A stretch of 8,951 nucleotides of DNA. Source: Methanosarcinales archaeon. GTDB lineage: Archaea; Halobacteriota; Methanosarcinia; Methanosarcinales; Methanosarcinaceae. Positions within the stretch are counted from its first letter, which is position 1. Each line of letters begins with the position of its first letter. Position numbers and translations under genes: made by a program. Below the pieces are notes generated by a model. That model ran no database searches. It was not told the origin of the DNA and saw only the letters and a program-made list of their open reading frames with translations. The stretch spans positions 1 through 8,951 of the forward strand of contig JAAXQB010000178.1 of the NCBI GenBank assembly GCA_012329085.1, given 5' to 3'. Shown here in pieces: positions 7,101-8,951 of this stretch.

Positions 7101-8951
7101 TAATGGTACTGTAGTCTTAGATACTGTAACAGGAATTTATACATACACTCCAAATCCGGGATATATTGGACCAGACAACTTTACATATACAGTTTGTGAT
7201 GATGGCACTCCAGTATTATGTGATGAAGCTACAGTTTATATAACAATAGTTATTGCTAATACTCCACCAGTAGCCGTAGATGATATAAACGTTACATATA
7301 TGGATATTTCTGTAACAGGAGATGTTTCAACAAATGATTTTGAAGTTGATGGAGATAGCTTGTCATTCACATTAGTAAATCCAATTTCTGGAGGAACTCT
7401 TACTTTTAATAATGATGGAACATATACATTTACACCACCAGTAGGAGGTACAGGAGATTATACATTTACTTATGTACTTTGTGATGATGGGAATCCTATA
7501 ATGTGTGATACTGCAGAAGTTGTAATAAGTGTTGAAGATTATGACATTGCAAATGGTGTTAATAATAATCCTGTAGCTAATGATGATAATATAGTTATTT
7601 CGGTAAATGACACAATAAGTATCTCTGTATTATCAAATGATTTTGATATAGATGGCGATTCAATATTTATTTCTAGTGTTATTAACCCTAATGGATTAGA
7701 TGTAACAATAGTTGGAGATGAAATAGTATTTAACCCACCAGTAGGAATAACAGGAGACTTTACATTTGAATATGTAATATGTGATAATGGAACTCCAGTA
7801 ATGTGTGATACCGCAGAAGTAACAATAACAATAGTTTCTGATGCCGTAGAGAATGATCCTCCATTTGCAGTTGATGATGCTTATGGAACAACCGTTGAAG
7901 TATCTATTAGCGGAAACGTTATGGATAATGATATATTACCAAATGACGGAGACAATCATTCGGTAAATCTTTTAGATTCTACTTCTAATGGAACATTAGT
8001 ATTTAATACAAATGGAACATTTACTTACACTCCAAATGATGGTTATTTTGGTAATGATCAATTTGTGTATGTATTGTGTGACGATGGTTTACCTATGGCG
8101 TGTGATACTGCAACTGTGTATATACTAATATACAATGACAATAAACCACCGTTTGCAATAAACGACATCAATCTTACTTATATAAATGAAGATGTAAGTG
8201 GAAATGTGGGTACTAACGATATTGAACCTGAAGGAGATCCTGTAATTTATGGAATTATTCCTGGTTCTTTAAGTGATGGAACAATAGGATTTAATTCTGA
8301 TGGAACATATATATATACGCCACCAACAGGCGCTACTGGTAATTTCACATTTGAATACTATGTTTGTGATGATGCTTTAATACCATTGTGCGATACCGCA
8401 GAGGTTGTGATAAGTGTAGAGGATTATGATGTAACATATAATGTTAACAATAACCCTGTTGCAAATGATGATAACCTTATAGCTACAAATTCTATAACAA
8501 TAGTTGATGTTTTAGCAAATGATTTTGATATTGATGGAGATTCTATTACTATTACCAATGTATTTAATGTAGATCCAAATCTTACGGTTCTACTAAATTC
8601 AGATTCATCTTTAGTAGCAGTAATTGTAAACCCAGGAACACCTTCAGGAGAATATACCTTTGAATATGTAATTTGCGATGATGGAAATCCAGTACTATGT
8701 GATACTGCAGAACTTACAATTTATGTAGAACCAGTTGATCCTATAAATCCTGCACCATTTGCAGTAGATGATGCAAACGGTACAATAGTTAATGTTTCAG
8801 TAAGTGGAAATGTTATGGATAATGATATTTTACCTATGGATGGAGATGTTCATTCTGTGAGTTTAGTTGACAATCCTACAAATGGAACAGTTGTATTAAA
8901 CCCTGATGGAACATATACATACACTCCAGATACAGATTATTTTGGAGCAGA
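1..8951 (+). CDS. Giant modular surface/secreted adhesin-like protein, internal fragment (both ends missing)
   Basis: Frame 1 is open from the first to the last base: 2,983 whole codons with no stop, running off both edges. No start codon can be assigned. The translation is a chain of beta-sandwich-type modules: Ig-like and SprB-like domains, then fourteen SprB-like repeats, an Ig-like linker, then ten cadherin-like modules. No enzymatic domain, signal peptide or membrane segment is visible. The product is rich in Thr, Asn, Asp, Gly, Val and Ile, carries many cysteines in conserved positions, and has only 3 Lys and 5 Arg. From the families, this resembles very large Bacteroidota cell-surface proteins, including SprB-type gliding adhesins and 'tandem-95 repeat' proteins. 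These usually carry an N-terminal signal peptide and a C-terminal type IX sorting domain, both of which would lie outside the window. A role in adhesion, gliding or matrix is inferred. The cysteines imply an oxidising extracytoplasmic location. No frameshift or composition break was found. Confidence 0.96.
1186..1419 (+). other. Single Ig-like module with CP...YYAF...C pattern
   Basis: A module of about 78 residues beginning PTAPVV, with an early Cys-Pro (NVCPTITADL), a Val-Gly-Ala-Gly-hydrophobic-Tyr-Tyr-Ala-Phe strand, and a final Cys before EIEVVII. This pattern recurs in large Bacteroidota gliding-motility-associated proteins just before a Cys-Cys junction, as it does here (CC at 1420-1425). 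It carries one of the five arginines in the window (codon 1288). It is present once and does not belong to either long array. The function is presumably structural. The exact domain family is uncertain. Confidence 0.55.
1420..1740 (+). other. Single-copy module starting CC, with NDNGTPTDASDDF motif
   Basis: About 107 residues, starting with a Cys-Cys pair and continuing with an acidic loop, CNDNGTPTDASDDF, at about residues 487-500 of the translation. Alternating beta-strand-like segments follow, then a LTITDLDDATCQIQV strand and a CFDC end. The Asp-rich loop could bind a cation, but that is an inference. The module forms the hinge between the Ig/SprB-like region and the fourteen-repeat array, and it occurs once. 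I recognise the pattern as common in long Bacteroidota surface proteins but cannot name a specific family. Confidence 0.5.
2071..3510 (+). repeat. Five-module super-repeat, copy 1 (R2-R6)
   Basis: This block is phased on the first Cys of each unit and contains R2-R6. Each unit best resembles the one five positions downstream, not its neighbour. R2 matches R7 (CGVCDG...GLTP). R3 matches R8 (DSTNV then PTGCGLCDG). R4 matches R9 (QPTACGVCDG and GGGM). R5 matches R10 (IVIHLD-TQLG and ISIEDNGGC). R6 matches R11 (PTSC...GSI-L-GL and FNG). Corresponding first cysteines are 1,431-1,443 nt apart. R1, immediately upstream, sits exactly 1,440 nt before R6 and shares its TSC...GL..G..Y.V.Y..NG pattern, so it may be the last unit of an earlier block. 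Confidence 0.85.
2929..3138 (+). repeat. R5 core, close paralogue of R10
   Basis: Core of repeat R5, from CGLCDG to ISIEDNGGC (70 residues). It pairs with 4372-4569 (66 residues), with 51 of 66 aligned residues identical by hand. The only gap is a four-residue insertion (ASLV) before NLCAG in R5. Long stretches are also nearly identical as DNA, for example around LTGTT and IHLD. Neighbouring units are much less similar. This is the most conserved pair in the SprB-like array and marks position 4 of the five-module block. Confidence 0.85.
3511..4953 (+). repeat. Five-module super-repeat, copy 2 (R7-R11)
   Basis: Second block, containing R7-R11, in the same module order as copy 1 and almost the same length (1,443 against 1,440 nt). 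R4 and R9 align without gaps over 91 residues, with 51 identical by my hand count. R5 and R10 match at 51 of 66 aligned residues. R11 uses CGTPCDG, with one extra residue between the two first cysteines, where R6 uses CVECNG. Position 5 of the block is therefore the variable one. It is directly continued by a third, incomplete block. Confidence 0.85.
4372..4569 (+). repeat. R10 core, close paralogue of R5
   Basis: Core of repeat R10, the partner of 2929-3138 one super-repeat (1,443 nt) upstream. It keeps all four cysteines (CGLCDG, NLCEG, GGC) and has one of the few tryptophans in the window (VTYWIGG), where R5 has Ser. The shared IVIHLD-TQLG segment occurs in no other unit. Confidence 0.85.
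4954..5238 (+). repeat. R12, SprB-like repeat lacking the middle Cys pair
   Basis: The unit begins CGTDDG instead of CGxCDG (the second Cys is replaced by Asp at 4963-4965). It has LGEG instead of LCEG (the third Cys is replaced by Gly at 5104-5106). The first cysteine and the TTGCSS cysteine remain. It is otherwise a normal-length member of the array and resembles R7. Joint loss of both residues, while the outer two stay, fits loss of one disulfide bond. Confidence 0.75.
5524..5760 (+). repeat. R14, last SprB-like repeat, six cysteines
   Basis: The final unit has the four standard cysteines (CNTPCDG, GLCAE, PGCYS) and two more, in a LQICGG strand and immediately after the third one (EDYCNI). 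The extra pair could form a third disulfide. The unit caps the array and is followed by an EPQPDLGV linker into a different Ig-like fold. Confidence 0.65.
5761..6048 (+). other. Ig-like linker domain between the two arrays
   Basis: About 96 residues with a typical bacterial Ig/PKD-like layout: TICLGESVTLQI at the start, VQWRYLD as the core Trp strand, PVIVTPTDNRCYYVTYTD in the middle, and SGCDDYDTVCVIV at the end. It contains two of the five arginines and one of the three lysines in the whole window, so its composition differs slightly from the flanking repeats. It joins the SprB-like array to the cadherin-like array and is single-copy. Related modules occur at 1-1185. Confidence 0.7.
6049..6369 (+). 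other. Divergent cadherin-like module (C0)
   Basis: About 107 residues preceding the regular cadherin-like array. It keeps the outline of those units: a PEDSFVNL start, VYANDD where they have VLANDFD, a GEPTYGTI strand, an EPFANFNGMDTVFY strand matching YTPxxxFxGxDxFxY, and an ending leading to VNDPPNA. Its cysteine region is expanded to CNPDCINFCDSSYLC (four cysteines instead of two), and the DxDGD motif is missing. It looks like an N-terminal cap of the array. Confidence 0.7.
6370..7275 (+). repeat. Three-module super-repeat, copy 1 (C1-C3)
   Basis: The junction signatures set the register. The module-1 start carries DIN (IDDINNT), the 1-to-2 junction carries EHDVYVNNPPIANND, and the 2-to-3 junction leads into VDDATY. 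The same three signatures recur in copies 2 and 3. This is the most diverged copy (906 nt). Confidence 0.65.
7276..8157 (+). repeat. Three-module super-repeat, copy 2 (C4-C6)
   Basis: Starts VDDINVTY. The 1-to-2 junction is EDYDIANGVNNNPVANDDN, and module 3 starts VDDAYGT. The copy is 882 nt long. C6 and C9 share 42 of 61 residues by hand alignment, including SGNVMDNDILP-DGD-HSV. C4 and C7 share the TPP-G-TG strand and an identical CDTAEVVISVEDYD ending. Confidence 0.82.
8158..8951 (+). repeat. Three-module super-repeat, copy 3 (C7-C9, cut by window edge)
   Basis: Starts INDINLTY. The 1-to-2 junction is EDYDVTYNVNNNPVANDDN, and module 3 starts VDDANGT. Unit offsets from copy 2 are 882, 885 and 894 nt. 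The last unit runs off the window at YFGA, so further copies may follow. Confidence 0.82.

Larger units (their letters stand above)
6370..8951 (+). repeat. Array of cadherin-like (Big_9 / tandem-95 type) repeats C1-C9, last one partial
   Basis: Nine units of about 96-106 residues start at 6370, 6676, 6988, 7276, 7579, 7870, 8158, 8464 and 8764; C9 is cut by the window edge. The consensus is PPxAxDD, a strand ending in ANDFDxDGD, NGTxxF, DGTYTYTPxxxxxGxDxFxY, then CDDGxPxxCDTAxVxIxV. This matches the bacterial cadherin-like/Big_9 pattern found in 'tandem-95 repeat' proteins, where acidic residues near the DxDGD loop and at domain junctions are thought to bind Ca2+. The CDDGxPxxCDTA cysteine pair lies between the last two strands in C2-C8; C1 has the shorter CDNAGLCDTA. 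Units are likely Ca2+-stiffened, disulfide-locked beta-sandwiches forming a rod. Adhesion is inferred from the family only. Confidence 0.88.

Noticed and set aside
6370..8951. RTX-type adhesin with GGxGxDxL nonapeptides
   Set aside because: No glycine-rich nonapeptide runs are present. The acidic sites are of the cadherin-like DxDGD type.
1..8951. Internal promoter or terminator in AT-rich stretches
   Set aside because: AT-rich hexamers are expected everywhere at this base composition. There is no intergenic space, and I found no convincing hairpin followed by a T-run.

Overview
The whole window lies inside one enormous protein-coding gene on the + strand. Reading from base 1, I translated 2,983 consecutive codons without meeting a stop. 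Neither the start nor the stop codon is inside the window, so the real protein is larger still. There is no intergenic DNA, and I see no promoter, ribosome binding site, terminator, RNA gene, mobile element or CRISPR array.

The DNA is AT-rich, with a strong preference for A- or T-ending codons (TTA, ACA, GGA, GCA, CCA). The protein is a chain of beta-rich extracellular modules of kinds common in Bacteroidota: SprB-like repeats, Ig/PKD-like domains and cadherin-like 'tandem-95' (Big_9-type) repeats. A Bacteroidota bacterium, probably Flavobacteriia-like, is the best guess. The product is most likely a giant secreted or surface-anchored adhesin-like protein. Export by the type IX system through a C-terminal sorting domain beyond the 3' edge is an inference from the family, not something visible here.

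Layout. (1) 1-1185: three Ig-like domains alternate with two SprB-like repeats. (2) 1186-1419 and 1420-1740: two single-copy Cys-containing modules. (3) 1741-5760: fourteen SprB-like repeats (R1-R14) of about 95-100 residues, built around CGxCDG, LCAG and GC motifs. (4) 5761-6048: one Ig-like linker domain. (5) 6049-6369: one divergent cadherin-like module. (6) 6370-8951: nine cadherin-like repeats (C1-C9, the last cut by the edge), built around an acidic DxDGD motif and a CDDGxPxxCDTA loop.

Both arrays have a higher-order organisation. The SprB-like array repeats as a five-module block of about 1,440 nt, and the cadherin-like array as a three-module block of about 880-905 nt. In the SprB-like modules, the second and third cysteines are present or absent together in all 16 units I could inspect, which predicts a disulfide between them. 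Only 3 Lys and 5 Arg occur in the 2,983 residues, so the protein is extremely acidic. Together these point to a long, disulfide-stiffened and probably Ca2+-rigidified extracellular stalk that grew by block duplication.
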